From Bacteroidales bacterium (lineage in GTDB: Bacteria > Bacteroidota > Bacteroidia > Bacteroidales > ML635J-15): 14,187 nucleotides of DNA. A program made the position numbers and the translations under genes. Of the stretch, positions 1 through 7,868 are shown in pieces; the stretch's first letter is position 1; each line of letters opens with the position of its first letter. Below the pieces are notes generated by a model, which did not search any database, was not told where the DNA came from, and saw only the letters and a list, made by a program, of their open reading frames with translations. Location of the stretch: assembly GCA_007130555.1 (NCBI GenBank), contig SLSH01000378.1:1-14187 (forward strand), written 5' to 3'.

Positions 1-1278
1 CCAACTTCACTTGAAGCCGACAGTATTACTTATAATTCTGCAAAATTAAACTGGACAGAAAGCGGAACGGCAAATTCATGGGATATTGAATTATTAATTA
101 ATGGTGCAACACCCACAGGCACACCTACAATATCGGGAGTAACAAGCAAACCGTTTTTATATTCGGGACTAACTGCCTCAACGGAATATAATTTTTATGT
201 ACGTGCCGATTGCGGTAATAGTAATTACAGCTCTTGGACAGGACCATATCCTTTTCAGACCAAATCACTTGAAGAAACATTTATCAGTTTAAGCGGAAAT
301 GCTTTTCAGTCGGGGCAATTTATTGGTACTGTAAACGAACAGCCTCTTATATTTAAATCAAATAATCTAGAAGGAATAAGATTGTCTCCCGAAGGATTTG
401 TAGGTATTGGTGGAGTGGAGGAGCCTGAAGTGGCATTGGATGTGAAAGGAAAAATACAAGCAAGAGATGTAATAAGTATTGGAATTAATGATACAATTAC
501 AGGATTAAAAAACGGGGAAAATAGTGGTTTATTATATAATGCAATCCCTTTTCCTCCTCTGGATCCAGTACCGCTGTGTGCTTCCATGTGGTTTGTAGCA
601 CAACCACCAACAAGCAGTTTGACTGAAGGAGGAATAATATTTGCAACAAGTTTATGTTTTGACGATACTGCTTATGAACGAATGAGAATTACGCCGGGGG
701 GTAATATTGGAATTGGAACTACAAATCCCTCTACTAATGATAAATTACATATTAAAGGTGGTTCTGACTTAATAAGATTGGAAAGAACTGATGTCTCACA
801 AGAATATAGATTCGCTATAAGTTCCAATGGTAGATTTTCAATCTATGACATCACAAATGAGGAGGAAAGAATAAGTATTTTAGCGTCTGGTGATGTTGGG
901 GTTGGAACAAATGAACCACAATATAAACTAGACGTATGTGGTACTATACGAGCCGAAGAACTAATGATTAATCTTGATGGTTGCGATTTTGTTTTTGAAG
1001 AAGATTATAATCTAATGAGTTTAGCGGATTTAGAAAGATTTATAAAACAAAATAAACATCTACCTGAAATTTCTAAGGCTGTAGAAATGGAAACAAAAGA
1101 AGGATACCCTATCGGGAAATTAAGTTCACAACTCTTGCAGAAAATAGAAGAACTTACGCTATATACAATCCAACAAGAACATTTACTTAAAGGACAAAGC
1201 GAGTTAATTAAAGGACAAGGCGAATTGATTAAAGAAATGAGAAGGGAACTTGATAAATTAAAGAATAACAGCAAGTAA
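1..1278 (+). CDS. Fibronectin-III / phage-fibre-like repeat surface protein, 5'-truncated
   Basis: The frame is open from base 1 to the TAA at 1276-1278, so the gene begins upstream. The ATG at 382 is internal, not the start. The 425 visible residues show three parts. Residues 1-88 resemble a fibronectin type III domain (AKLNWTES ... TEYNFYVRADCG). Residues ~130-315 carry three fibre-type repeats of the form G-x-(V/I)-G-(I/V)-G-T-x-x-P followed by LDVxG or LHIKG. The C-terminal part (~328-425) has the FVFEEDYNLMSL and HLPEIS motifs that recur in many Bacteroidota surface proteins, then a coiled coil. The repeats resemble trimeric phage-tail-fibre shafts, but no S74 chaperone or T9SS domain is visible. 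A structural or adhesive extracellular role is inferred; the substrate is unknown. It lies 36 bases upstream of a T9SS protease gene. Confidence 0.8.
   Translation, partial: PTSLEADSITYNSAKLNWTESGTANSWDIELLINGATPTGTPTISGVTSKPFLYSGLTASTEYNFYVRADCGNSNYSSWTGPYPFQTKSLEETFISLSGNAFQSGQFIGTVNEQPLIFKSNNLEGIRLSPEGFVGIGGVEEPEVALDVKGKIQARDVISIGINDTITGLKNGENSGLLYNAIPFPPLDPVPLCASMWFVAQPPTSSLTEGGIIFATSLCFDDTAYERMRITPGGNIGIGTTNPSTNDKLHIKGGSDLIRLERTDVSQEYRFAISSNGRFSIYDITNEEERISILASGDVGVGTNEPQYKLDVCGTIRAEELMINLDGCDFVFEEDYNLMSLADLERFIKQNKHLPEISKAVEMETKEGYPIGKLSSQLLQKIEELTLYTIQQEHLLKGQSELIKGQGELIKEMRRELDKLKNNSK
1189..1230 (+). repeat. Tandem 21-base repeat encoding a coiled-coil heptad
   Basis: Two adjacent 21-base units (1189-1209 and 1210-1230) differ at only a few bases and encode KGQSELI and KGQGELI. 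The seven-residue period matches the coiled-coil heptad at the C-terminus of the surface protein, so copy-number change would lengthen the coil without shifting frame. Confidence 0.7.
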
Positions 1279-1314
1279 TTTAGTAATAATCATAAATTTT
1301 TAAAGATAATAATT

Positions 1315-3390
1315 ATGAAAAAAAATAAATGTATATCCTCATTAATAATATTATTGTTGATTATTACAATAAATACTACTATTACTTTTGCACAAAGAAA
1401 TATTGGGGGAACACCTCCTTCATTTATATTTAAAGAATATTGCAAAGGAAAAGATAGTATTGAAACCAAAATAATGCCTACAATAAATGTGGATTCAATT
1501 ATTATTGCACATGATACTATTGGAGGTCCTTATAAATTTGGATATGCAATTGATGTTAATTTTGGAATATCAAATTCAGGTACATGGGATACATTACTAA
1601 ATGGTGATAAAATTTGGAGACTTAATATTCATTCACAGGATGCTTTTTCCATTAATTTAATCTATGATGATTTTTGGATGCCCGAAGGATCGCAATTTTT
1701 TGTTTATAATTTTGAAAAAGATCAAATTTTAGGAGCATTTACCGAAATGAATAATAAGGCTGACAGTACTTTTGCGACTTTCTTAACTAAAGGAGATATT
1801 ACCACTTTGGAATATTATGAACCTGCTGGTGTTACTGGAAGCAGAATTAATATTACGAAAGTTATACATGGATATTCAGATTTTTTAGAACTTGGAAATT
1901 CAGCATATTGTCAAGTAGATATTAACTGCCCGGAAGGAGATGAATCGTGTATTGAAAAACATTCTGTAGTTAGAATTTGGGTTCCTTTACCTGATAATGC
2001 GTATGGTTTTTGTTCTGGAGTCTTAATAAGTAATGTAAAAGAAAATTTAACACCTTATATTTTAACAGCAGACCATTGTTTGTTTCCTTACTCGGAGGAT
2101 TTATTATCTAGTTTATTATTTCAGTTTCAATATTGGAATCCCATATGTAATGAAGATCCTCCAAATCCAAATGTAGGGTATATTTTTGAATTTAATGCAT
2201 CAGAATTTGATTATATTAGATCACCTTGGACAAGAGACCTTGATATGGGACTTTTACGCATTAGTGACGATCCTTTTCCATCTGGCTATGGTATTACTTA
2301 TGCAGGGTGGAATGCATCTTTAGGAGAAGAAAATATACCTCCAAATACGACAAGTATTCATCATCCAATAGCGGATGTAATGAAAATATCTATTGATTAT
2401 AACGAACCTATAATTACGACAAGAATATCTCCTTTGGCACCTTGGGAAGATGGTTTTTGGATGACAGATTTTGATATAGGTACATCTGAACCAGGTTCTT
2501 CCGGTTCTCCATTGTTTGATGACAATAAACGTATTATTGGATCACTCAGTGGTCCCTATCATTGGGAAGAAATGGATGAGTATTCTGATCTATGTGTTGA
2601 TCCTTTCAGAAAAATTCTATTTGGGCGGTTTGACCTTTTTTTTGACTATTATTCAATTTGGAGGCTTGATCCAGATAATACAGGAATAAGAACCATAGGA
2701 CCGACTTCGCCCCCGATATTTCTTATAAATCGTACATTAACAGGTAATTATAAATTTGCTGCATTAAAAGATATGCATATTGAGGGTAACGTCACTACTA
2801 ATGTTTATCCGAAATGTCAACAGAGCAATGTTCCTTTTACAGCAGAACCAGGGTCAAATGTTGAAATAAAAGCAAAATCAATTACAATACATCCCGGTAC
2901 TACATTAAAAGCTGGCTCTAATGTTACTATTACTGCTACTGATGAAATAAATTGTGAAGATAATATTGTTGCTGGCGATTTTTATGAAAATTGTTACATT
3001 GCTGGCAATATACCACCACCTATGATAAAAAACCATAATATTATTGATAATCAACATAACATAAAAGTTTTTGCAAAAATAAAAGAAGATACTTATACGA
3101 CTGAAAATATATTACAAAAAGAAAATATTGAAATATCAGAAAAGTTTATTATTTATCCCAATCCTTTTACTGATAATACGCAAATTGCTTTTAGTTTACA
3201 ACAAGCGACACACATTAAAATATACATTACAAATATTTACGGAAAAAAAATTAAAGAATTATATAACAATCATTTTGCAAAAGGTATGCATAATCTTATT
3301 ATTGAAGACTCGGAACTAAAGCCCGGTCTGTATTTTTGTATTATCGAAACATTAACAGGGCATAAAACAATAAAAATGATAAAAATGTAA
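1315..3390 (+). CDS. Secreted lysyl-endopeptidase-like serine protease with T9SS sorting domain
   Basis: A 691-residue trypsin-fold (S1-type) protease. Residues 1-26 form a signal peptide ending in TFAQ. A Cys-rich entry (C199, C205, C212; NCPEGD) precedes the catalytic domain, as in Achromobacter-type lysyl endopeptidases. The triad can be read as H254 in TADHC, D310 in RDLDMGLL and S396 in GSSGSP. An HHP motif at 349-351 followed by KIS is also typical of that group. Residues ~455-560 form a Val/Thr-rich beta-strand region. Residues ~613-691 are a T9SS type A sorting domain (YPNPF at 614-618, PGLYFC, ending IKMIKM), so the protein should cross the outer membrane through T9SS and be released or surface-anchored. 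Lys specificity is inferred from family likeness and cannot be confirmed here. The start is the ATG before the signal peptide. The next gene follows after 13 bases. Confidence 0.85.
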   Translation: MKKNKCISSLIILLLIITINTTITFAQRNIGGTPPSFIFKEYCKGKDSIETKIMPTINVDSIIIAHDTIGGPYKFGYAIDVNFGISNSGTWDTLLNGDKIWRLNIHSQDAFSINLIYDDFWMPEGSQFFVYNFEKDQILGAFTEMNNKADSTFATFLTKGDITTLEYYEPAGVTGSRINITKVIHGYSDFLELGNSAYCQVDINCPEGDESCIEKHSVVRIWVPLPDNAYGFCSGVLISNVKENLTPYILTADHCLFPYSEDLLSSLLFQFQYWNPICNEDPPNPNVGYIFEFNASEFDYIRSPWTRDLDMGLLRISDDPFPSGYGITYAGWNASLGEENIPPNTTSIHHPIADVMKISIDYNEPIITTRISPLAPWEDGFWMTDFDIGTSEPGSSGSPLFDDNKRIIGSLSGPYHWEEMDEYSDLCVDPFRKILFGRFDLFFDYYSIWRLDPDNTGIRTIGPTSPPIFLINRTLTGNYKFAALKDMHIEGNVTTNVYPKCQQSNVPFTAEPGSNVEIKAKSITIHPGTTLKAGSNVTITATDEINCEDNIVAGDFYENCYIAGNIPPPMIKNHNIIDNQHNIKVFAKIKEDTYTTENILQKENIEISEKFIIYPNPFTDNTQIAFSLQQATHIKIYITNIYGKKIKELYNNHFAKGMHNLIIEDSELKPGLYFCIIETLTGHKTIKMIKM

Positions 3391-3403
3391 AAAAACAATA
3401 ATT

Positions 3404-5563
3404 ATGAAAAAATATATTTTACAACTTTTAATATTGCTTCTTATCAATGCATCTATAAAAGCTGGTGATAATGGTTGGGAGCTGCAATATGTATTACCTC
3501 AAGGTTTTAGACTAAATTCCTTACATTTTACAGATTCACAAACAGGTTATGCTGCAGGGATTTTCGGCACTGTTATAAAAACCACAGATGCTGGAGAAAA
3601 ATGGGTTAAGCTACAAACAAACACAATAGAACATTTGAATTCAATACATTTTACTTCTGATAATACAGGCTATATAGCAGGAAATAACGGAATAATACTT
3701 AAAACTCTGGACGGAGGTAACAACTGGACGACTATTGAAACTAATATAGATAATAATTTGCATTCTGTTTACTTTTTAAATGAAAATATTGGATACATAG
3801 TCGGCGAAGATGGGATTATTTTAAAAACTATTGATGGGGGCGAAACTTTTCAAATCACTACTAATTTTACTGATAAAGACTTATTTTCTGTATTTTTCAA
3901 TACCACAAATATAGGTTTTATTGCAGGTGATAACGGTATAGTTCTAAAAACTACTGATGGCGGCGAAAACTGGAATGAATTAGTAAGCGGCACTACAAAT
4001 CGTTTAAATTCCGTTCTTTTTATAAATGAGAACACTGGGTTTGCAGTTGGTTTAAGCGGTGTCATTATAAAAACAACAGATGGGGGTGAAAACTGGGAAG
4101 AATGTTACAGTAATACCGGAGATGATTTATTTGAAATATATTTTACAAATTCAAACACAGGATATATTGCAGGTTCGGGGTGCAGAATACTAAAAACTAC
4201 TGATGCAGGAGAAAACTGGACGCAAATATTTTCCGGATCCTGTATAAGTATAAAGTCAATTTATTTTACCGATGATAATATAGGATATGCAGTTGGAGGA
4301 GAATATCATGACCATTTGGCTGATGAAACTCCCCGTAAAAGAATTATGTTAAAAACAACTGATAGTGGCGATAACTGGTCAATCTTGTTTAATGATTATG
4401 GCATAACTCTTAAATCTGTCTTTTTTCCGGATGCAAATACCGGTTATTCTGTTGGTTTTGAAGTGTCTTCAATGGAAAGAGAAGGCACAATCATAAAAAC
4501 CGATGATAAAGGTAAAAATTGGACAGTTATTTATAATATACAACAGCATTTAAATTCAGTGTTTTTTACTGATAGTAATACCGGTTTTGTTGCCGGTAGT
4601 AATGGCACAATATTAAAAACCACAGATGGGGGGGGAAGTTGGGTAGAAAAACCAAGCGGAACAACTGACCATTTAAAAGATGTTTTTTTTATCAATGATA
4701 GTATCGGATATGTTGCAACTTCAAATGCTAATATATTAAAAACCACTGATTACGGGGAGAGTTGGATAACTATTGGAAACACCACTACAAATGCAGTAAA
4801 TTCAATATATTTTACTGATTTAAATACAGGCTTTGCAGTTAGCGGCTTTTTTGACAGTAACGGTAAAATAGCAAAAACAACGGATGGCGGTAATAATTGG
4901 TTTATATCTAAAACAACTTCTTATCCTTTATATGACATATATTTTCTTGATGAAAATACAGGCTATGCAGTTGGCGGATACGGGGGATACACTTTCGCAG
5001 GACTAATACTTAAAACAACTGATGGAGGTGAAAATTGGACAATGCAAGATATCCATACTCGTTTTCATTCAGTAACCTTTACCAACCCTAATACCGGGTA
5101 TACAGTCGGGATCGCTGGTCTAATTTTTAAAACTATTGACGGTGGTGAAAATTGGTTTCTACAATCAACAGACAGTGAAAGTTGTTTATATGCAATATTT
5201 TTTACTGATCAAAATACAGGTTATGTCGTTGGTGAAAACAGTACAATTCTTAAAACTACTACCGGAGGTAACGGAATAAATTATAATCGGGAAATTACAG
5301 AAAAAAAGAAAAATATTATTGAAATATTTCCTAATCCCTTCAAAAACTCCACAACAATCACTTTCAGTATAAACAAGCCATCAAAAGTAAAAATCTACAT
5401 CACAAACAGCTACGGGCAGGAGGTTCTGCAACTGTACAATAAATACACTGCCCCCGGCAATTACGAAATAAATATTGACGGCAATACCTTGCAACCCGGA
5501 GTGTATTTTTGCGTAATGGAAACCAAGGCGGGCAGGGAGGTTATTAAGATTGTGAGGATGTAG
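3404..5563 (+). CDS. Secreted Ycf48/BNR-like beta-propeller protein (14 repeats) with T9SS sorting domain
   Basis: A 719-residue protein with a signal peptide (residues 1-~20, ending IKAG). Fourteen units of about 44 residues follow, with the pattern LNSxxFT-(D/N)xNTGYxxG-xxGxIxKTTDGGxNW, which is the Ycf48/BNR (Asp-box-like) propeller signature. Units 7, 8, 11 and 12 carry extra loop residues between the GYxVG and KTTD parts. Residues ~641-719 form a T9SS type A sorting domain (FPNPF at 642-646, PGVYFC, ending IKIVRM). Fourteen units would suit two seven-bladed propellers. Ycf48 in cyanobacteria and plants is a photosystem II assembly factor, but that role is not implied here. Exported Bacteroidota members of this repeat family are of unknown function, probably binding proteins or glycans at the surface. 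The last ~160 bases are clearly richer in G+C than the rest of the gene. Confidence 0.85.
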   Translation: MKKYILQLLILLLINASIKAGDNGWELQYVLPQGFRLNSLHFTDSQTGYAAGIFGTVIKTTDAGEKWVKLQTNTIEHLNSIHFTSDNTGYIAGNNGIILKTLDGGNNWTTIETNIDNNLHSVYFLNENIGYIVGEDGIILKTIDGGETFQITTNFTDKDLFSVFFNTTNIGFIAGDNGIVLKTTDGGENWNELVSGTTNRLNSVLFINENTGFAVGLSGVIIKTTDGGENWEECYSNTGDDLFEIYFTNSNTGYIAGSGCRILKTTDAGENWTQIFSGSCISIKSIYFTDDNIGYAVGGEYHDHLADETPRKRIMLKTTDSGDNWSILFNDYGITLKSVFFPDANTGYSVGFEVSSMEREGTIIKTDDKGKNWTVIYNIQQHLNSVFFTDSNTGFVAGSNGTILKTTDGGGSWVEKPSGTTDHLKDVFFINDSIGYVATSNANILKTTDYGESWITIGNTTTNAVNSIYFTDLNTGFAVSGFFDSNGKIAKTTDGGNNWFISKTTSYPLYDIYFLDENTGYAVGGYGGYTFAGLILKTTDGGENWTMQDIHTRFHSVTFTNPNTGYTVGIAGLIFKTIDGGENWFLQSTDSESCLYAIFFTDQNTGYVVGENSTILKTTTGGNGINYNREITEKKKNIIEIFPNPFKNSTTITFSINKPSKVKIYITNSYGQEVLQLYNKYTAPGNYEINIDGNTLQPGVYFCVMETKAGREVIKIVRM
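3470..5272 (+). repeat. Fourteen propeller repeat units within the Ycf48-like gene
   Basis: Coding repeats of roughly 130 bases, each carrying a KTTDGGENW-like segment. At DNA level the copies differ mainly at third codon positions, for example in the codons for D-G-G-E-N-W near 3955, 4078 and 5020. They are therefore old duplications kept by protein selection rather than recent ones. Boundaries are approximate. Confidence 0.75.
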
Positions 5564-5620
5564 GGATATAGAATAACAAACAAGGAACAACGATTTTTGA
5601 TTTAAGAAGTATTTGGGGCA

Positions 5621-5739
5621 GTGGTTTCGGGACGCAACTCCCTTCGGTCGTTGCTCCTCAACCACCTTGCATTCTTGTATGCAAGGTGGCTGAGGAGCGA
5701 AGCGTCTCGAAGTCACCGCATTACTTGTCCCGAAACCAC
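5621..5739. repeat. G+C-rich nested palindromic element (REP/MITE-like)
   Basis: The outer arms are a perfect 13-base inverted repeat (5621-5633 with 5727-5739, GTGGTTTCGGGAC). The inner arms are 20 bases with one mismatch (5653-5672 with 5679-5698) around a six-base loop TCTTGT. A short CTTCG/CGAAG pair (5642-5646 with 5708-5712) lies between them. The element is about 56% G+C inside flanks near 25-30%. The architecture suits a dispersed palindromic repeat or a miniature mobile element, and transcripts would fold strongly. It could also terminate or insulate transcription between the propeller gene and ribE, although the nearest T run begins more than 30 bases beyond it. I see no transposase or obvious target-site duplication. 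Confidence 0.75.
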
Positions 5740-5797
5740 CGCGCTTGAAAAGCCAAATCCCACCCATTTTGATTTTTTTTTCAATTTCCCTTTTCAA

Positions 5798-5828
5798 TTT
5801 TATAAATCATATTTTTTATGTATGTTTG
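5798..5828 (+). promoter_or_regulatory. Possible Bacteroidota-type promoter for the ribE unit
   Basis: TATGTTTG at 5821-5828 matches the Bacteroidota -7 consensus TAnnTTTG. At the expected distance upstream only a T run (5798-5801) is found, which is a weak match to the -33 TTTG box. Transcription would begin about 40 bases before the ribE start. The region is so AT-rich that chance matches are likely. Confidence 0.35.
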
Positions 5829-5871
5829 TATCCTTTGTATTTTATATTGATAACTTTTAAAAACTAATATT

Positions 5872-6483
5872 ATGTTTTCAGGAATAGTAGAAGAGACAGC
5901 AAAAGTTGTAAAAATTGAGAAAGAAAAATCAAATGTACATTTTTTTCTGACATGTTCATTTGCAGATAAATTACGTGTTGACCAAAGTTTAAGTCATAAC
6001 GGGGTATGTCTTACGGTTGTATTTGTGGACAAAGAAAAAAAACTTTATAAGGTAACCGCAATTCAGGAAACTTTGGATAAATCAAATCTAGGGTTGTTAA
6101 ACGAAGGAGATGAAGTTAATATCGAAAGAAGCATGACTATGGATAAATTTTTAGACGGACATATTGTTCAGGGACATGTTGACCAAACCGCTGTTTGTAC
6201 AGAAGTAAAAGAACTTGACGGAAGTTGGCTTTATACTTTCCGGTATGATAAATCAAAAGGAAATATGACAGTCGAAAAAGGCTCCGTATCGGTTGACGGG
6301 GTAAGCCTGACTGTCGTTAATTCAAGAGACAATAAATTTTCTGTGGCAATAATCCCTTACACCTATGATGTTACGGTTTTTCATAATTATAAAGAAGGAA
6401 CCGTAGTAAATCTGGAATTTGATATTTTGGGCAAATACATTCAGAAAATTATGGCGGGATACATAGAAGGAATGAAAAAATAA
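5872..6483 (+). CDS. ribE: Riboflavin synthase (alpha subunit)
   Basis: A 203-residue protein of normal family length. It catalyses dismutation of two 6,7-dimethyl-8-ribityllumazine molecules to riboflavin and the pyrimidinedione precursor, the last step of riboflavin synthesis in the cytosol. It shows the two tandem lumazine-binding barrels of the family. The first (about 1-97) begins with MFSGIVEE and contains NGVCLTV (43-49). The second (about 98-200) begins with GHVDQTA (101-107) and contains DGVSLTV (142-148). The start is fixed by the conserved MF(S/T)GI(V/I)E N-terminus. No FMN riboswitch or other rib gene is visible nearby, so it sits apart from the rest of the pathway in this window. 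A flippase gene follows after 37 bases and may be co-transcribed. Some naming schemes call this gene ribC or ribB. Confidence 0.95.
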   Translation: MFSGIVEETAKVVKIEKEKSNVHFFLTCSFADKLRVDQSLSHNGVCLTVVFVDKEKKLYKVTAIQETLDKSNLGLLNEGDEVNIERSMTMDKFLDGHIVQGHVDQTAVCTEVKELDGSWLYTFRYDKSKGNMTVEKGSVSVDGVSLTVVNSRDNKFSVAIIPYTYDVTVFHNYKEGTVVNLEFDILGKYIQKIMAGYIEGMKK

Positions 6484-6520
6484 TTCAGGAATACAAGTCG
6501 TAGAAATTAAATAATAAGAA

Positions 6521-7855
6521 TTGAATTTTCTTAATTTTAATATTGGCAGATACATAAACAATGTAACAAGTTTGCAGTTTTTTCAACTGTTCCGATTTGG
6601 GATTTTGTTGCTGATAAGTATAGTTTTTACAAAATCCGACCTGGGAACAGGGGAAATTGGAGTTTACGAGACATTTTTACTTATTGCCGGCGGAGTTAGT
6701 TTTTTTTGGTTAGGCGGAGGACTGCAGGCTCTGCTTTCTGTTTTTAATAATAACAGGTCTTTCCCCGATAAAGATAAAAATGCCGTATTTTTTAATGTGT
6801 TTATTCTATTCTCAATATTAAGTATTCTAGCGGCGGTATTTGTATTTGTAATGCAGGGGGCTGTCGCATCTTTACTAAGCCTGACAGGGAATAATGTCCC
6901 TTACATGAAAATCCTGTTTATGTATATATGCGTGTCGGGACCTGTTAATATGATAGAATATATTTATCTGCTTAATAATAAATCACGGCATATTATTTAT
7001 TACGGAGTATCTACTTTTATATTACAGTTTTTATGTGTAACAGTTCCCGTATTATTAGGATATGACTTGGGTTATGGATTATACGGACTTGTATTTATTA
7101 ATGGAGTCAGGTTTTTGTGGTTAATCGGACTATTAAAAAAATATTCGGTATTTAAAATTTCATTCACTTTTTTAAAAGAATATATAAAACTTGCAAATCC
7201 TCTTGTTATAAGTCTTTTGCTTGGAGGCAGTGCGGTTTATGTTGACGGATTTTTGGTGTCTAATAAATTTGATGAGGCTACATTTGCGATATTCAGATAC
7301 GGAGCAAGAGAACTCCCTTTTGTAATTCTGCTCGCAAATGCTCTAAGTAACGCATTAACTCCTACTTTTGCAAAAAGTGGAAATCTGCAGAATGCATTAG
7401 AAAACTTAAAAAATGAATCTAAAAAATTAATGAATATTATTTTTCCGTTATCTGTAGTTTTTGTACTTACCAGCAAATGGTTTTATCCGATAGTATTTAA
7501 CCCCGATTTTGAATCGAGTGCCCCTGTGTTTAATATATATATATTGCTGATAATCAGCAGAATGGTTTTTCCTCAGACAATATTGATAGGACTTAAAAAA
7601 ACAAATGCAATCCTGTATGCGTCATCAATAGAAATATTTTTAAATATATTGCTGAGTATTATCTTCATAAATATATGGGGAATAACCGGAGTTGCATTTG
7701 CAACGGTAATAGCTTTTATATCAGAAAAAATATTTTTAACTTCTTACTTAAGATATAAAGTTGATATAAAGATTAAAAATTACCTTAGCATTAAAAGATA
7801 TTTGTTTTTTTCAGGTATAATCGTAATAGCATTTATTATAAGCACATTTATGTAA
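6521..7855 (+). CDS. Polysaccharide flippase-like membrane protein (Wzx/MATE superfamily)
   Basis: A 444-residue integral membrane protein with about 12-13 hydrophobic segments. Examples are residues ~24-38, ~86-110, ~190-205 and the last ~20. Small charged loops and a long central loop after segment 8 match oligosaccharide flippases (MOP superfamily), which move lipid-linked glycans across the inner membrane. The assigned start is TTG at 6521. An in-frame TAA at 6515-6517 excludes upstream extension, a second TTG lies at 6572, and the first in-frame ATG (6851) would remove the first three membrane segments. A non-ATG start is therefore likely. It is followed after 13 bases by two outer-membrane barrel genes, which supports a glycan export role. 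Its substrate cannot be read from sequence, and other MOP-family transporters remain possible. Confidence 0.75.
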   Translation: MNFLNFNIGRYINNVTSLQFFQLFRFGILLLISIVFTKSDLGTGEIGVYETFLLIAGGVSFFWLGGGLQALLSVFNNNRSFPDKDKNAVFFNVFILFSILSILAAVFVFVMQGAVASLLSLTGNNVPYMKILFMYICVSGPVNMIEYIYLLNNKSRHIIYYGVSTFILQFLCVTVPVLLGYDLGYGLYGLVFINGVRFLWLIGLLKKYSVFKISFTFLKEYIKLANPLVISLLLGGSAVYVDGFLVSNKFDEATFAIFRYGARELPFVILLANALSNALTPTFAKSGNLQNALENLKNESKKLMNIIFPLSVVFVLTSKWFYPIVFNPDFESSAPVFNIYILLIISRMVFPQTILIGLKKTNAILYASSIEIFLNILLSIIFINIWGITGVAFATVIAFISEKIFLTSYLRYKVDIKIKNYLSIKRYLFFSGIIVIAFIISTFM

Positions 7856-7868
7856 TTGTTTAGTTTCA

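Larger units (their letters stand above)
5564..5871. other. Intergenic region of 308 bases: repeat element plus T-rich leader
   Basis: No credible gene is present. Bases 5568-5610 hold an A-rich stretch with repeated AACAA words. Bases 5621-5739 hold the nested palindrome listed separately. From 5761 the sequence becomes T-rich with runs of T (5772-5781) and a possible promoter before ribE. The short open frames crossing the palindrome on both strands have no recognisable protein features and result from its higher G+C content. Confidence 0.7.

Noticed and set aside
382..1278. ATG at 382 as start of the first gene
   Set aside because: The same frame is open to base 1 and encodes a recognisable FN3 domain, so the gene starts upstream of the window.
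1..1278. Prophage tail-fibre gene
   Set aside because: Fibre-type repeats with the HLPEI tail are common in Bacteroidota surface proteins, and no other phage gene is present nearby.
3470..5272. Regularly spaced repeats considered as a CRISPR-like or non-coding array
   Set aside because: The repeats are in frame, vary mainly at third codon positions and encode a known propeller motif.
5381..5797. Minus-strand open frame of 138 codons spanning the propeller gene end and the palindrome
   Set aside because: It is antisense to a clear T9SS sorting domain and crosses the palindromic element. It has no recognisable motif and is explained by the higher G+C content there.
5621..5860. Plus-strand open frame of 79 codons over the palindrome
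   Set aside because: It begins at the outer palindrome arm, is low-complexity after the repeat (Phe-rich from a T run), and shows no protein family features.
5564..5871. FMN riboswitch upstream of riboflavin synthase
   Set aside because: The conserved multi-stem FMN aptamer elements are not visible; the structured part is a simple nested palindrome far from the start codon.
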